This document shows, one piece after another, positions 1 through 10,744 of a stretch of 64,000 nucleotides of DNA. Location: the NCBI GenBank assembly GCA_905250115.1, contig CAJNOI010000038.1:124001-188000 (forward strand), written 5' to 3'. Made by a program: the position numbers and the translations under genes. Numbering within the stretch: position 1 is the stretch's first letter; each line of letters begins with the position of its first letter. The notes below the pieces were generated by a model. That model made no database searches. It saw only the letters and a program-made list of their open reading frames with translations, and had not been told where the DNA came from. The stretch is from Adineta steineri (Eukaryota > Rotifera > Eurotatoria > Adinetida > Adinetidae).

Positions 1-767
1 AAAGAATAAAAGTTCTGTTTTTCTTATACTTATCTTTTATGATAAAAATGATGAATATTGACTTCATGCCAGAAGTTCACAAACAGACTAAAACTTGTTT
101 TTCGTTTGTGAATTTTGCGAAACTTCGTAGCTATGATACTAACTGTTATATTGATGAAAACTGTTTAATGTGTAATATTCAAATATTAACGAACTAAAAT
201 GGCAAATAAAAAGCTTTGCCAGTCATTTTCATCTGAGGACTGTCAATCAGTCATTTCATCAGTGGTTCGATAAACTTCTTTCCTTACAAAAATCAAGGGG
301 TGAGGCTATAGCATGACGATTATAAATCGTCATAGTTTTTGAACTATACATAGTTCTCCATTCGAAATAGATTCGCTCAAAAAAAAAGCCAAGAGCATAT
401 AGAAAGTCACTTTTTGGGAAGTACTGCATAAAAGTGCCTGTCGGCTGTGCTCGTATACTATAGCTTTTAAAACATTATCGAATCTATATCTTATCCTTAT
501 GACAGTAGGATATGTCACGACCAAAATCTCTCTTTGCTATGAGAAACTTTTTTTCAATCAGTCGCATTTTGTGTCAGCGTCAAGAATCTATACATAAAAC
601 GCTAAGCCAACATGTGTCGAAATGCGAGAAAGGTAGAACAGATCACGATTCGAATAGTACTGAAATTTATTTTTTCACAACAGCTCATCGACGTTTGCTT
701 TTGTTCAACTAAGACTACTGACATCACTTATGATAAACGATATTCATGACAGTTTATACTTCTTTCT
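1..767. repeat. Spacer with a copy of a downstream intron segment
   Basis: No convincing gene is seen. Bases 1 to about 115 closely match 3146 to about 3256, which is the 3' part of the ART-NHL gene's intron. Both share a run reading AAGTTCTGTTTTTC, then a TATACTTATCTTTTATGATA-like stretch, and later TTCACAAACAGACTAAAAC. The duplicated block therefore extends off the left edge of the window. Short open frames on both strands here have no recognisable domain. Confidence 0.55.
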
Positions 768-923
768 AGTGAACTACAGAGTCGAAAAAATCGACTCCGA
801 AATTCGACTTCGACTCCAAAAAACTTTTTTTTTCATTCCGATTCCAACGCCGACTCTGAAATATTTTTTTTTCGTTACCCCGAGTCCGCGGAGTCGGAGT
901 CCGGAACAACTCCGCAGTTCACT
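768..923. mobile_element. TA-flanked MITE with terminal inverted repeats
   Basis: About 156 bp bounded by TA|GTGAACTACAGAGTCG on the left and the inverted partner CTCCGCAGTTCAC|TA on the right. The ends are inverted repeats with a few mismatches, and both are flanked by TA, as in Tc1/mariner-type insertions. The interior is a degenerate GACTCCG / TCGGAGTC simple-repeat field. It lies directly against the first visible exon of the downstream ART gene and probably displaced that gene's 5' exon. Confidence 0.5.
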
Positions 924-934
924 ATCAAAGAAAA

Positions 935-3900
935 TTATGTAATATAATTAATTGTATTGAAATATTTCATGATGTTGAAGGATGTAAAAACTATATTGAA
1001 AAAACATCAGAAAATGATCGATTAGTTCTTGTTACTAACGGTAAATTCGGTCAACAAATTATTCCTTCAATTCATCAATTAAGACAAATTTCATCAATTT
1101 ATATCAATTCAGAAGATACACAATGGTCAAATGATTTTCCCAAGGTAAACAAAAAGTATTGATAACATTTAATTTCAATAATTATTTTTCTAGGTAAAAG
1201 GTAGTCATGTTAAAATGGATGAACTGGTTTCACAAATTCGTAAAGATCATAAAAATCCTCGAAAAATGGAAGAACCTGTATGGATAAATATGTTTACCAC
1301 ATTAAGTGATGCAGGAAAATCAACAACAGCAATCAATGGTCAATTTGCATTTTTTCAAGTATTACTTGATTGTCTTCTTCGATTAAAATCAAATGAAAAT
1401 GATCGAAATGAATTGATTTCATATTGTAAAAAACAATATGAAGGAAACCAAAATGAATTAAATCATCTTCATGAATTTCAGAGCAGTTATTCGCCGGATT
1501 ATGTTTTATGGTGGTACACACGTGAATCTTTCTTTTATAAAACATTAAATGAGGCTTTAAGAAAAGAAAACATTCATATGATTTATTTATATCGTTCATT
1601 TATTATTGATATACAAAATCAATTAGAAAATCATCAATGTCAATGTGCTACGCGTGTTTATCGAAGTCAATTAATGTCAATTGATGAATTAAATTATCTT
1701 AAAAATAGTATTGGACAATATGTTTCAGTTAATTCATTTCTGTCGACGAGTTTTCAAAAAGAAATTGCTACTTTTTATCTCGGTGATACAAATTATCGAT
1801 GGAACGATTTTGAAAAAGTTTTGTTTGAAATTGATGCTGATCCAAAAGTTGTTACAACAAAACCATTTGCTGATATTAGTCAATTTAGTGATTTTATTGT
1901 TGAATCAGAAGTTCTTTTTATGCTTGGATCGATATTTCGTTTGAATTCAATTACTCGTGATAATCAAAATTCATTTTGGATTATTCAAATGTGTTTATGT
2001 AGTGATGATGAACATAATTTAAAACAAATTCTTATAGATATGAAAAATGAAATTGGAAATGGTGAAACAAATCTTTGTATTTTAGGAAAAGTTGTACGAA
2101 GAATGGGACATCTCGATTTAGCGAAGAAATATTATTATCGTTGTTTAGATGAACTTTCACAAAATGATCCTTTAGTTCTTACTGTTTATAAAGATTTGGC
2201 TAAAATTGCTTTTCAACAAAAAGATTATGAAGAACATCTTCGGTTGAGACGCATTTCAGCGAGAATCAAAGATGAAATACAATTAAATGATAATGAGATT
2301 CAGACAAGTGAAATAAATAAATTAACCGATAATGGTAAAACAAACATCAAAGAGAAAAATTCATTAGCTACCAGTGCTAGTATTATTAAAACAATCGGTT
2401 CTATTGGTCAGTTTATTCGTAAAAAACTATTCGCATTCAGAAAGCCACATCAACTAACTGTCAATTCCAATATTAATAAAGCAAACTATCCCATCGGTAA
2501 GTTTATTGATATAAAATCTCTGATTTTTAAACGGGTGATCTATATAAAAAGAATTTTTTCTTACCGAAAAAAAATCTGTAAAAATTAAAAAAGGTAAAAC
2601 TGGTTGAAAGAAATAAATGGTCCGCTAAAATAATTTTGTTTTATGTTTATCAGTTAGTCATTTTAGACGACAGAATATTATTTAGAATTGAAATCAAATC
2701 GATACATTCAATGTTGATTAACATCAACTCTATTTATATTGTTTCTTTTTCTATTATTAGATTATTACACATTTTTTACGACAACATTAATAGTTAGTTC
2801 TTTACTTACCTTTCTAAATCGTGATACTTATATGAATAAAGTGAGAGATCTCTCTATTCAATAGAAGATCATATAAGACTATGCGAATATTGTGTCAGTT
2901 ATCTAATTCGAGTGCGAACATAGATGAAGAACTTGGTGACTAGCATCGATTCATAAATATATTTAAAAAATCAAAGCGACACTTTGATGTATGTTTAGAA
3001 GACAAGGAAAAGAGAAAGTTTCTTCGATATCATCTATAACTCAAGTTATATAATATCAAATGTCTAATTGAATTTTTAATATAAAATGAATGATTTGTAT
3101 CAATTATAATACAATGTAACAAATAACAATTTTACTATGCATTACGAAAAGGGTAAAAGTTCTGTTTTTCCTATACTTATCTTTTATGATAAAAACGACA
3201 AACTCTGATTCTAAAGCAAGTTCACAAACAGACTAAAACGTTTTTTTCATTCAAATATAAGCAAAATCTTTTCTCTTTCAGACCAAACAATTTTTGTCAA
3301 TCACATTAATATCAACACAAAATGGAAACAACTTGGAATTACTGTTGCTGGAGGAAATGGAGAAGGGCAGGAATTATATCAACTCTCTCATCCTCAAGGT
3401 ATCTATGTTGATGATGATCATCAAACTATTTATATTGCTGATTATGATAATCATCGTATTGTTGAATGGAAATATGGAGCAAAGAATGGTCAAGTTGTTG
3501 CAGGTGGAAATGAAAAAGGAAATCGAAGTGATCAATTGAATTATCCAACATATGTGATTATTGATAAAAAGACTAATTCTCTTATCATTTGTGATTATGG
3601 AAACAAGCGAGTGGTACGATGGTCTTGTCAAAATGGTAGAAATGGTGAAACAATCATTTCTAATATTGATTGCTGTCGTTTAGCAATCGATAAAGATGGA
3701 CATCTTTATGTCTCTGATTGGAAAAAGAATGAAGTGAGACGATGGAAACAAGGAGTGAAAAAAGGAACAAAAGTAGCAGGCGGAAATGGACAAGGAAATC
3801 ATCTTAATCAGCTCCATTATCCTACTTATATCTTCGTTGATGAAGATCGTTCAGTTTATGTATCGGATTATGAGAATCATCGTGTGATGAAATGGATGAA

Positions 3901-4378
3901 AGGTGCAAAAGAAGGTATTGTTGTTGCTGGTGGAAAAGGTGGAGGGAATAGTTTGACACAATTGTCTTGTCCTCAAGGAGTGGTTGTTGATCATTTGGGT
4001 AATGTTTATGTGGCTGATATGTGGAATAATCGAATAATGCGTTGGTGTAAAGGATCTGGCGAAGGTAGTATTATTGTTGGCAGAAATAGAGAAGGAAATG
4101 GACCAAATCAATTCAATCATCCCAGAGGTTTATCATTCGATGTAGAAGGTAATCTCTATGTTGTCGATTATGTCAATCATCGAATACAAAAATTTGATAT
4201 TGATTCAAAATTCAACTTATTTGAAGATCTTGGTGAACTCGCATCACATATGAGTGATAATGATATGAGTATACAATGTCGTCAAAATTCACTCGTATCC
4301 AAAGATCAAAATCAATTAACTACCGATTCTAATATTGGTGAAGCAAACAAGTCGACTGGTAAGTTCATTGAAAGATAA
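935..4378 (+). CDS. ART-NHL fusion protein, 5' partial
   Basis: Mono-ADP-ribosyltransferase fused to an NHL beta-propeller. Exons are about 935-1144, 1194-2496 and 3282-4378. The 49-nt intron 1145-1193 is clean (GTAAAC...TTCTAG). The 785-nt intron 2497-3281 joins in phase 1 (G|AC, Asp). The first exon encodes the alpha/beta N-domain that precedes ART in bdelloid proteins, but no start codon is visible because a MITE abuts it. Relative to the Met at 1215, the R-S-E triad reads R150 (VYRS), S177 (FLSTS) and E230-S-E232. The ART part is therefore probably active, transferring ADP-ribose from NAD+ to protein. A TPR-like pair follows. Several NHL repeats come next (VAGGNG...NQLxxP...VYVxDxxNHRV). 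The last exon may be longer-lived than 4378: a phase-1 donor (ACTG|GTAAGT) sits at 4358/4359. No membrane segment is seen. Confidence 0.75.
2440..2850 (+). repeat. Exon-intron border block, copy 1
   Basis: The end of the ART exon, the donor GTAAGTTTATTGA and about 350 nt of following intron resemble 4305 to about 4700. Shared landmarks in the same order include GTGATC(T/A)ATATAAAA, GTCATTTTAGA(C/A)GA, AATCAAATCGATA, a TATTATTAGA-like stretch and CTTTCTAAATC(G/A)TGA. This indicates a tandem duplication that included a splice donor. Confidence 0.55.
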
Positions 4379-4700
4379 TCTATGAATTTTGGACGAGTGA
4401 TCAATATAAAAGTGAATATTTTAGAGACAGACAAATTTTTAGAGATTTAGAAGGGCAAAACTCGTTAGGAGACACGACTCATCCTATAAGAAAAACTTGT
4501 TTTTTTCAATTAATCAGTCATTTTAGAAGATAGAAAATTGTTTTTCAATCAAAATCAAATCGATATGATAAGAATAGGTTGGTATCGACTTTATTCTCTT
4601 ATCATTAGACTGTTAGACACTCTTCATGACAACATAAATATTGATTTCTTCGTTTGTCTTTCTAAATCATGACATTAGTATATGAGAAGTCAAAAGTCTT
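4305..4700 (+). repeat. Exon-intron border block, copy 2
   Basis: Diverged copy of 2440-2850 at the end of the NHL exon. It preserves the phase-1 donor (ACTG|GTAAGTTCATTG) and the intron landmarks. The same donor-like motif recurs at 6477/6478 (GTCG|GTAAGTTTTC). The remaining stretch to 5640 is AT-rich without a gene. Confidence 0.5.
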
Positions 4701-5633
4701 TTTACTGAATAGTGAAACGTACATAAAAAAGGAACTAGTTTTTGATCTTTTTAATCTTGTAATAATTAATAAACATAATAATTATTCTCATCAAGGTTTT
4801 TAAAAAGTTTTATTTAAAGTACAGTTAGTCAGTATAAATTCATAAATATATTCAATTAGCAAACAATTCTCATAAAATCTGTTTATAAAATTTAGATAAG
4901 TTAATGTGTAAATTGTTGCTAAGTTGAAGATAAAGCATGTACATTACATATATATGTTACAGTAGAAATTAAAATTCATCTATAGCAAAAACTCAAATTC
5001 CAATTTCTACTAGTGCAACGTAAAATCGCCTCTTATCTTAGTTTCTCCTAGAAAAAATGAAATTTTAAATTCCACCGAATTTTACTCTCTACTGCAACAT
5101 CCATATATATATATGTAAAGTTTGAATGTAAGAAAAGTTTTACGAGGTGTTGAAACTTAATATTAAATAGAAAGTAAAATATAAGTTTTTAAAATAAATT
5201 TTTTTTAGAAGAGTTGATACATTTCTGTAATTGAATGAAACGTTCTCAAGGTTTTTCTAAAATGTTTTGTATTTTCTGCGCTGTTTTCTATGTTCATAGT
5301 ATTAAAAGTATTATCATAATATGAGAATGCTATATTTTCCAGCTAATCTTTTTTTTGAGTAAAAAGTAAGTTTTATTTGAATATTAAAATATTTTTAAGA
5401 GGACATAACATAATATTAAAAAATTATACAATATATTTTACTAAAAGCAAAAAAAATTAATTAGTTTTGAATAAAATGAAGCGAAGAGATTGATGAGAAG
5501 TAAAAGAGGACGAAAAGCTATGCTCAAGTGATGAAATGTTTTCTGATTGAAAATTATTTGTAGTTTCTAACGTTATTGTTATCTTATAAATAGAAAAAAT
5601 CCAGTAGTGTCAAATACGAAAGTTGAATTCAGA

Positions 5634-5723
5634 TATTCAAATGGAAGTGGCTATGTGCACTCGAGTGTACATAGCCACCTGACTATGTACACTCGAGTGC
5701 ACATAGCCACTTCCTATTCAAAT
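5634..5723. mobile_element. 72-bp perfect foldback element with 9-bp target duplication
   Basis: Arms 5643-5674 and 5683-5714 are perfect 32-bp inverted repeats (they start GGAAGTGGCTATG) around an 8-nt loop. Each arm is itself nearly palindromic about CTCGAG. The nonamer TATTCAAAT flanks both sides (5634-5642 and 5715-5723), which looks like a 9-bp target-site duplication. It could be a minimal Mutator- or Merlin-size MITE. The surrounding DNA is rich in ATATTCAAAT-like words, which weakens the duplication argument. Confidence 0.6.
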
Positions 5724-5829
5724 ACTGAGATATTCGAATATACAAACATTCAGATATTAAAATATTAAAGTTTTCAACTATTCACGCAACTACACTCACA
5801 TTAACAATACCCAAAATATTCTGCAACCT

Positions 5830-5929
5830 ACTCTAGCAACACCTACACTCACACTTCTACCAACACCCTCGTCCACACTTCCACCTACACTCTCACTCAC
5901 GCACACCACACCCACACCCTCAATTGAGA
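5830..5929. repeat. Degenerate CCCACA-type (telomere-like) tract
   Basis: About 100 bases of C-rich degenerate hexamers (ACACCCTCG, CCACACCC) ending CACACCCACACCCTCAATTG. This is the C-rich arm type of the dispersed telomere-like family. No G-rich partner is visible nearby. Confidence 0.6.
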
Positions 5930-6076
5930 ATCAAAACAATATTACAATTCGATAACACGAATCTTTTAACTGATATAGCTAGGTTAGTTCAATAAAATCA
6001 AAATTCGACAAATGAAACTGACAATATCCTTCCATGGAACAGTTACTATTATTTTATCAAAAAAACGTTTCGGATA

Positions 6077-6145
6077 AAGGGTGGGTGTGAATGACAAAGA
6101 AAATTACTCCCACTCACCCTACTACATCCACACATTCAAGATCTC
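6077..6145. repeat. Telomere-like inverted-arm element
   Basis: Left arm GGGTGGGTGTGAA, spacer, then a C-rich right arm with CCCACTCACCC and ACACATTCAAGAT. The outer word TCAAGAT matches the CATCTTGA ends of other copies. Confidence 0.55.
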
Positions 6146-6524
6146 ATCTCTTCGAATAGTCAATGTGTTAATAGTTTTTAGGGGGTCGAAAACAAGTAAG
6201 AGATGAGAAAGTGGTTTAAAGAAGTCAATATCTGAGGATTACTTAGAACGCGAAATTCGAACATAAAGAGAAAAAAGTTTTTTCAACTTTCGACTATTCG
6301 TCGCACTTCTCGTCAGCTTTTTAAAGTCTACTTAGTTTGTCTTGATACATCTGTAAATTGTATTTGACATATTCTTTCCCACATTTGATAATAGTAAGTC
6401 TGTACTGTCTCGTCATTGTATAAAGACCATCAGTACTGTATTACATTTTATTTTAGTGAAAGATCAGAAGATTGTCGGTAAGTTTTCTCTGATTGAATAT
6501 GATGAAACAGCTGATAATGTTCAA

Positions 6525-8640
6525 ATGAGTAAAAATCCTAGTAAGTCATTTGCTTAACTGTTAATTATAATTGCTTAACAAACTATTTAATATAGGTTGT
6601 GATGCATACTGCAAAGATTTTATTGAAAACCGAAATATCACTATACTATGTTTCGATGTCGAGCTTCCTAAGATGGATATATTGCCAAGTTATGAGATCA
6701 TCAGCTTTGATAATCCATTCAAATTTATTGCAAGTACATTATCTATTAAAGACAAGACAGTATATCTAATTATCTCAACAAGAAAGGGTCATTCTATAGT
6801 TCCGATAATATACAAACACTATTGTGTGGAAGAAATTTATTTGTATGGATCTACAGATACTGAATCCTCGTCCATGTGGTTTTCGATGTTCGAAAAAATC
6901 AGTGGTTCCTATACCAATTTTAAAGAGCTATATGATAAAATCACTGATCATATTAAGATGACGGTGAAGAAGCGATTATTATGGGTTCGATCTTCTGATT
7001 TATTTACAATGTTACACACTCAGCAAATAGAAAATCAATATTCTATCATTAAAATATCAGCAGACATATCACGCAACGAATGTATTGTGATTTTTCATTG
7101 CGATGATAGAATACTTTTCCACTCATATCAGACATCAATTCCTATCAAAGAATTTATTGCTGCAGATAAATGCTTCCAATTCATTAATCAACAAACTCAA
7201 TCGGAAATATTTTTCATTATCTCGGGCAACATGATTCCATTCGAACTCCAGCCAATGTATGATTTTCGACAGATACATGCGATATATTTCTTTCGATTGA
7301 CTGAACTCACATATCTAAGTAATACAAGAAAAGTGAGTGGATTATTTAACAAACTAGAAGATCTTTCTGAACAGCTATATAAAGACATCCAGTTTTTTCG
7401 AGAACAACACATTCATACATCTCGAATTGATATTTTTTCGACGCTTGAACAGAAACAAAAAGTTATTTCTCAGTTAAATGACGAGCAAATTAGTTTTCTT
7501 TCATACAATTTATTCATTGATATCTTACCAATAATGCCATTATTAGAGTTGAAATTAGAAGATGTTGCAAATATATGCAATACTTTATTTCCTAATCAAG
7601 GAAAAGAAATGACACATTACGGCAATCAGTTACATAAAGAAAGCGATGATGTAAAGAATTTTGTTCTGGATCCTAAATTTTCTCAAATCGTTTTGAACCT
7701 TCATCAGTCGAATCAATTACATGAATTGCTTATATTACAAAAACCATTTATTGGTATTCAAAAACGTGTATCTGAATCAGTCGAAATATCCACAATGGAA
7801 ACCATATATCTTACCAGAATGATCTCGAGCGATACACTTAAAATATTAAAGTCTAGCAGTGGTAAATTTATTAGTATTGGGATGTTTATTCTTGCTACCA
7901 AGTCTCTTTGCGTAGCACGTACTATTGCAAGAAAGCTGGCAGACAATGGTCTCATATCTATTTTATTCCAGATCGAAGTTGTCGAAGGCACCCGCCTATA
8001 TGAGATTGATCTCTATCGCGTCATATTTAGTCTTGGTGCAATATTTCGTTTGGAATCAATCGACCTGGCGCCCGATGGTGTTTGGTATGTCAAAATAAAA
8101 TCTGCTGATTCGGGATTTCGAATGATAAAACAACAACTTCAGTTTGAGACTGACGTTCTATTATCGTGGCTTACTTACGGGAACTATTTATATTTTCTCA
8201 AGCAATCTCGACGAGCTAAAGCTTACTTCGACTATTTACTTCACAACCTTCCACTAGAACACATAGATCGGCTCTCCATCTATAATAATATGGCATTGAT
8301 ATACACTATGGAAAACGAGGAAGCCGGAAAAACAGAAGCAGAAAGGCTATATGATGATGCTTTGAAATGTGCGACGCCGATAGATTCTAACTCAAAAATT
8401 AATGAATGTATAGATCAAACTTGCAGTACAATCCTGACAGCAGCTGCTCCATTATCAGAAACTGATATTGATCGCTCGATTGTACTAGGCAGTATGGCCG
8501 ACGTGTATTACCAAACAGGTGATTACAAATCAGCTCTCGAGCACTATAAACAAGCACTACAATTATCTGCTGACTCACAATGCCGTTCTTACTATCAACA
8601 GATGATTATAACTATATATGAATGTATTAAAAAAAAATGA
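6525..8640 (+). CDS. ART-TPR pseudoenzyme
   Basis: Exons 6525-6540 and 6596-8640, with intron GTAAGTC...AATATAG, give 686 residues. Two copies of the bdelloid alpha/beta N-domain come first, followed by a degenerate ART domain and C-terminal TPR repeats (YYQTGDYKSALEHYKQAL). All three catalytic positions appear lost. The Arg motif YRG reads YLT, the Ser motif FLSTS reads FILATK, and the E-x-E before VLFSLG reads LYR before VIFSLG. It is probably a non-catalytic binding protein. The frame is open upstream of the ATG back to a good acceptor at 6456 (TATTTTAG-like) in phase 1. That phase matches the donor at 4358, so this could instead be the 3' end of the ART-NHL gene. The intact ART-TPR gene follows after 99 bp. 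Confidence 0.72.
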
Positions 8641-8739
8641 CCTTCCTGTTATCTAGATAAATATTTTTCTTTTTATTGTAAGAATGTAATTTCTTTTGTT
8701 GCTGTTGTTTCAGATAAAACTCAAAATATCTGATTGCAA
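8641..8739 (+). promoter_or_regulatory. Short intercistronic spacer with orphan 3' splice site
   Basis: Only 99 bp separate the stop of the pseudo-ART gene from the ATG of the next. The spacer contains a strong acceptor (TGCTGTTGTTTCAG, ending 8713) 26 bp before the ATG. No reading frame continues from it into the ATG frame (TGA at 8731), so a cis intron joining the two proteins is excluded. Bdelloids are known to trans-splice a leader, so this may be an operon-type acceptor. Confidence 0.4.
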
Positions 8740-10632
8740 ATGGTAAGAGCAACTCACAGACAACCATTTATTGGTATTTGGTTTCATAATAATAATTTAT
8801 CATCTGATCAGGAAGACAAAATGAAACTTTACTTGAATAAAACATTCTATTATTATCGGATATTCACTGATACGTCAAGTTTTTCTGCATATTTAGCTTC
8901 AGAACAACTGGTTACCAAAATATTTCTTATCATGTCTATACCGAATCCATATTTATCTTCGTTCGTTGAGTTGACGCAAGACTACACTAAAATCGTTGAA
9001 AAAATCTATGTCTTCTTACCTACACACTTCTCGACATTTACTTGTTTTAATACTACTTGTATGGATGAGTTATTCAAAAAGATATGTAAAGATATTGAAG
9101 ACTATTATGTTAAAACAAATTCACGGAATCCCGCTGAGAATGAGTACTATAACGAACTTACACGACCTGTTTCATTAAGCGTCTTTAATTCAGAACTTAG
9201 GCAAAATACGCCTATTCGACACTTAACTAAAGAATCACTTAATTTCCTGTGTTTTCTTACAATGACAGACATACTTCTTCAAATATCATGTTACGACTCC
9301 AAAGAGCTATCAGACATGTGGGCAACGTGTCGCAGTCTTTATCGGGAAAATCAAGCCCAACTTGACCATATTGACAAATTAGAAGAAGCTTATGTAGCTT
9401 GTGAAGCCATTGAATACTACACAGGAAATTCATGTCTCTCCCGCACTGTTAACCAAGCTTGTCATAGTGAAAATATGCGGCAGATATTCAAATTTCGAGT
9501 TTATATAAGCGATTTGCATAAACAGCTGGTTGAGTACCATGAACAGAATGAAAAAGATGAACTCATATCATGCATTCAAAAGTTGTATCGTGGAAAACCA
9601 TTATCAGGTAGCGTTTTACAACAACTGATTGATAATAAAGGTAATTTGATCTCAATGAATGGCTTTCTTTCAACAACAACGAACAATAAGGTGGCTTCTT
9701 TCTACCACGGTGATGATCAGGTTAGCAGAGTCAATTATGGATACAGACCAGTTTTATTTATACTCGAAATAAACACGAAAATAAAACAGCCATACGCTTA
9801 TATTGCTACGTGCAGCACGAAGCCACACGAAAGAGAAGTTTTATTTTCACTTGGAACTATTTGGCGTATTAAATCCATTGAAGTAAACAAAGACCTATGC
9901 ACCATTGAACTAACATCTTGTGACGAATTTGATTCACAATCAACTGAACTGCTCAATACGTACGCTAAAAATGGATGTAATCTTTCCTCGATAGGTGATA
10001 TACTACTTAAACTCGGAGATGATGACGAAGCTGAATGGTTTTATAAAAAAATGCTTAAACAAAATTCCCTTAATAGTGAAACTCGCGCTAATTTATATTA
10101 CAAAATTGGAAACATACGCTATGAAAAAAAAGATTATTCCATCGCACTCGAGAACTATAAAGATGCTGAAAAATTACTTTCGCCATCAACTAACGAATCA
10201 GATATCTCACCACCCCAGTTAATGTATGTGAGCGATACTCAATCACCTTTAATCGCAATATATAATAACATGGGATTCATACATGCAAACGATGATGATT
10301 CTTCAAAAGCAGTTAGCTGTTATGAACAAGCGTTGAAAGTGAAGAACGGACCGCGATCTCAAATAGCAACTGTACACAATAATTTAGGTCTACTTTACTA
10401 TACTCGTAATAAATATGAAGAAGCGCGTGAACAACATACAAAAGCTATTCAGCTTACTGATGACAGTCATTCAAAGTGGATAGAGTTCAAAAGTAATTTA
10501 GATGTGGCTAATGAACGTTGTCAACATCTTGCGAACACTAGACTAAATACCAGAGATGGGATCGATTCGTGTTTTATTGGAACCGAACCTAATTCTACCG
10601 AAAAATTGCCAAACCGACTCGAACCAAATTGA
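8740..10632 (+). CDS. Mono-ADP-ribosyltransferase with TPR repeats
   Basis: Single-exon gene of 630 residues; the start is the ATG after an in-frame TGA at 8731. An alpha/beta N-domain (about 1-110) precedes the ART domain (about 190-390). The catalytic triad is intact: R284 in LYRGK, S311 in GFLSTTT and E364-R-E366 before VLFSLG. It should therefore transfer ADP-ribose to arginine-type acceptors. TPR motifs follow from about 420 to 600 (YEKKDYSIALENYKDAEKL, AIYNNMGFIHA, VHNNLGLLYYTRNKYEEA) and probably recruit partners. No signal or membrane segment is seen, so a cytosolic role is likely. The last ~25 residues (TEPNSTEKLPNRLEPN) are encoded by the start of an AACCGAACC-type simple repeat, so the native C-terminus was probably replaced. 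Confidence 0.85.
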   Translation: MVRATHRQPFIGIWFHNNNLSSDQEDKMKLYLNKTFYYYRIFTDTSSFSAYLASEQLVTKIFLIMSIPNPYLSSFVELTQDYTKIVEKIYVFLPTHFSTFTCFNTTCMDELFKKICKDIEDYYVKTNSRNPAENEYYNELTRPVSLSVFNSELRQNTPIRHLTKESLNFLCFLTMTDILLQISCYDSKELSDMWATCRSLYRENQAQLDHIDKLEEAYVACEAIEYYTGNSCLSRTVNQACHSENMRQIFKFRVYISDLHKQLVEYHEQNEKDELISCIQKLYRGKPLSGSVLQQLIDNKGNLISMNGFLSTTTNNKVASFYHGDDQVSRVNYGYRPVLFILEINTKIKQPYAYIATCSTKPHEREVLFSLGTIWRIKSIEVNKDLCTIELTSCDEFDSQSTELLNTYAKNGCNLSSIGDILLKLGDDDEAEWFYKKMLKQNSLNSETRANLYYKIGNIRYEKKDYSIALENYKDAEKLLSPSTNESDISPPQLMYVSDTQSPLIAIYNNMGFIHANDDDSSKAVSCYEQALKVKNGPRSQIATVHNNLGLLYYTRNKYEEAREQHTKAIQLTDDSHSKWIEFKSNLDVANERCQHLANTRLNTRDGIDSCFIGTEPNSTEKLPNRLEPN

Positions 10633-10735
10633 TCTAGTTTTTTAAAACGTCCAAATCAAACCGAACCGAACCCAAAAGAGCTCAAACCGAACCAAAACGA
10701 ATCGATTTAAAAAAAATTATTCAAACTGAACTGAG
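10578..10735. repeat. AACCGAACC degenerate simple repeat
   Basis: Imperfect runs of CCGAACC / AACCGAA words overlap the end of the ART-TPR gene and reach about 10735. It resembles the interiors of the other TIR elements in the window (GACTCCG and GGATCCGAT types), but I could not identify inverted ends. Confidence 0.45.
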
Positions 10736-10744
10736 TTTAAAAGC

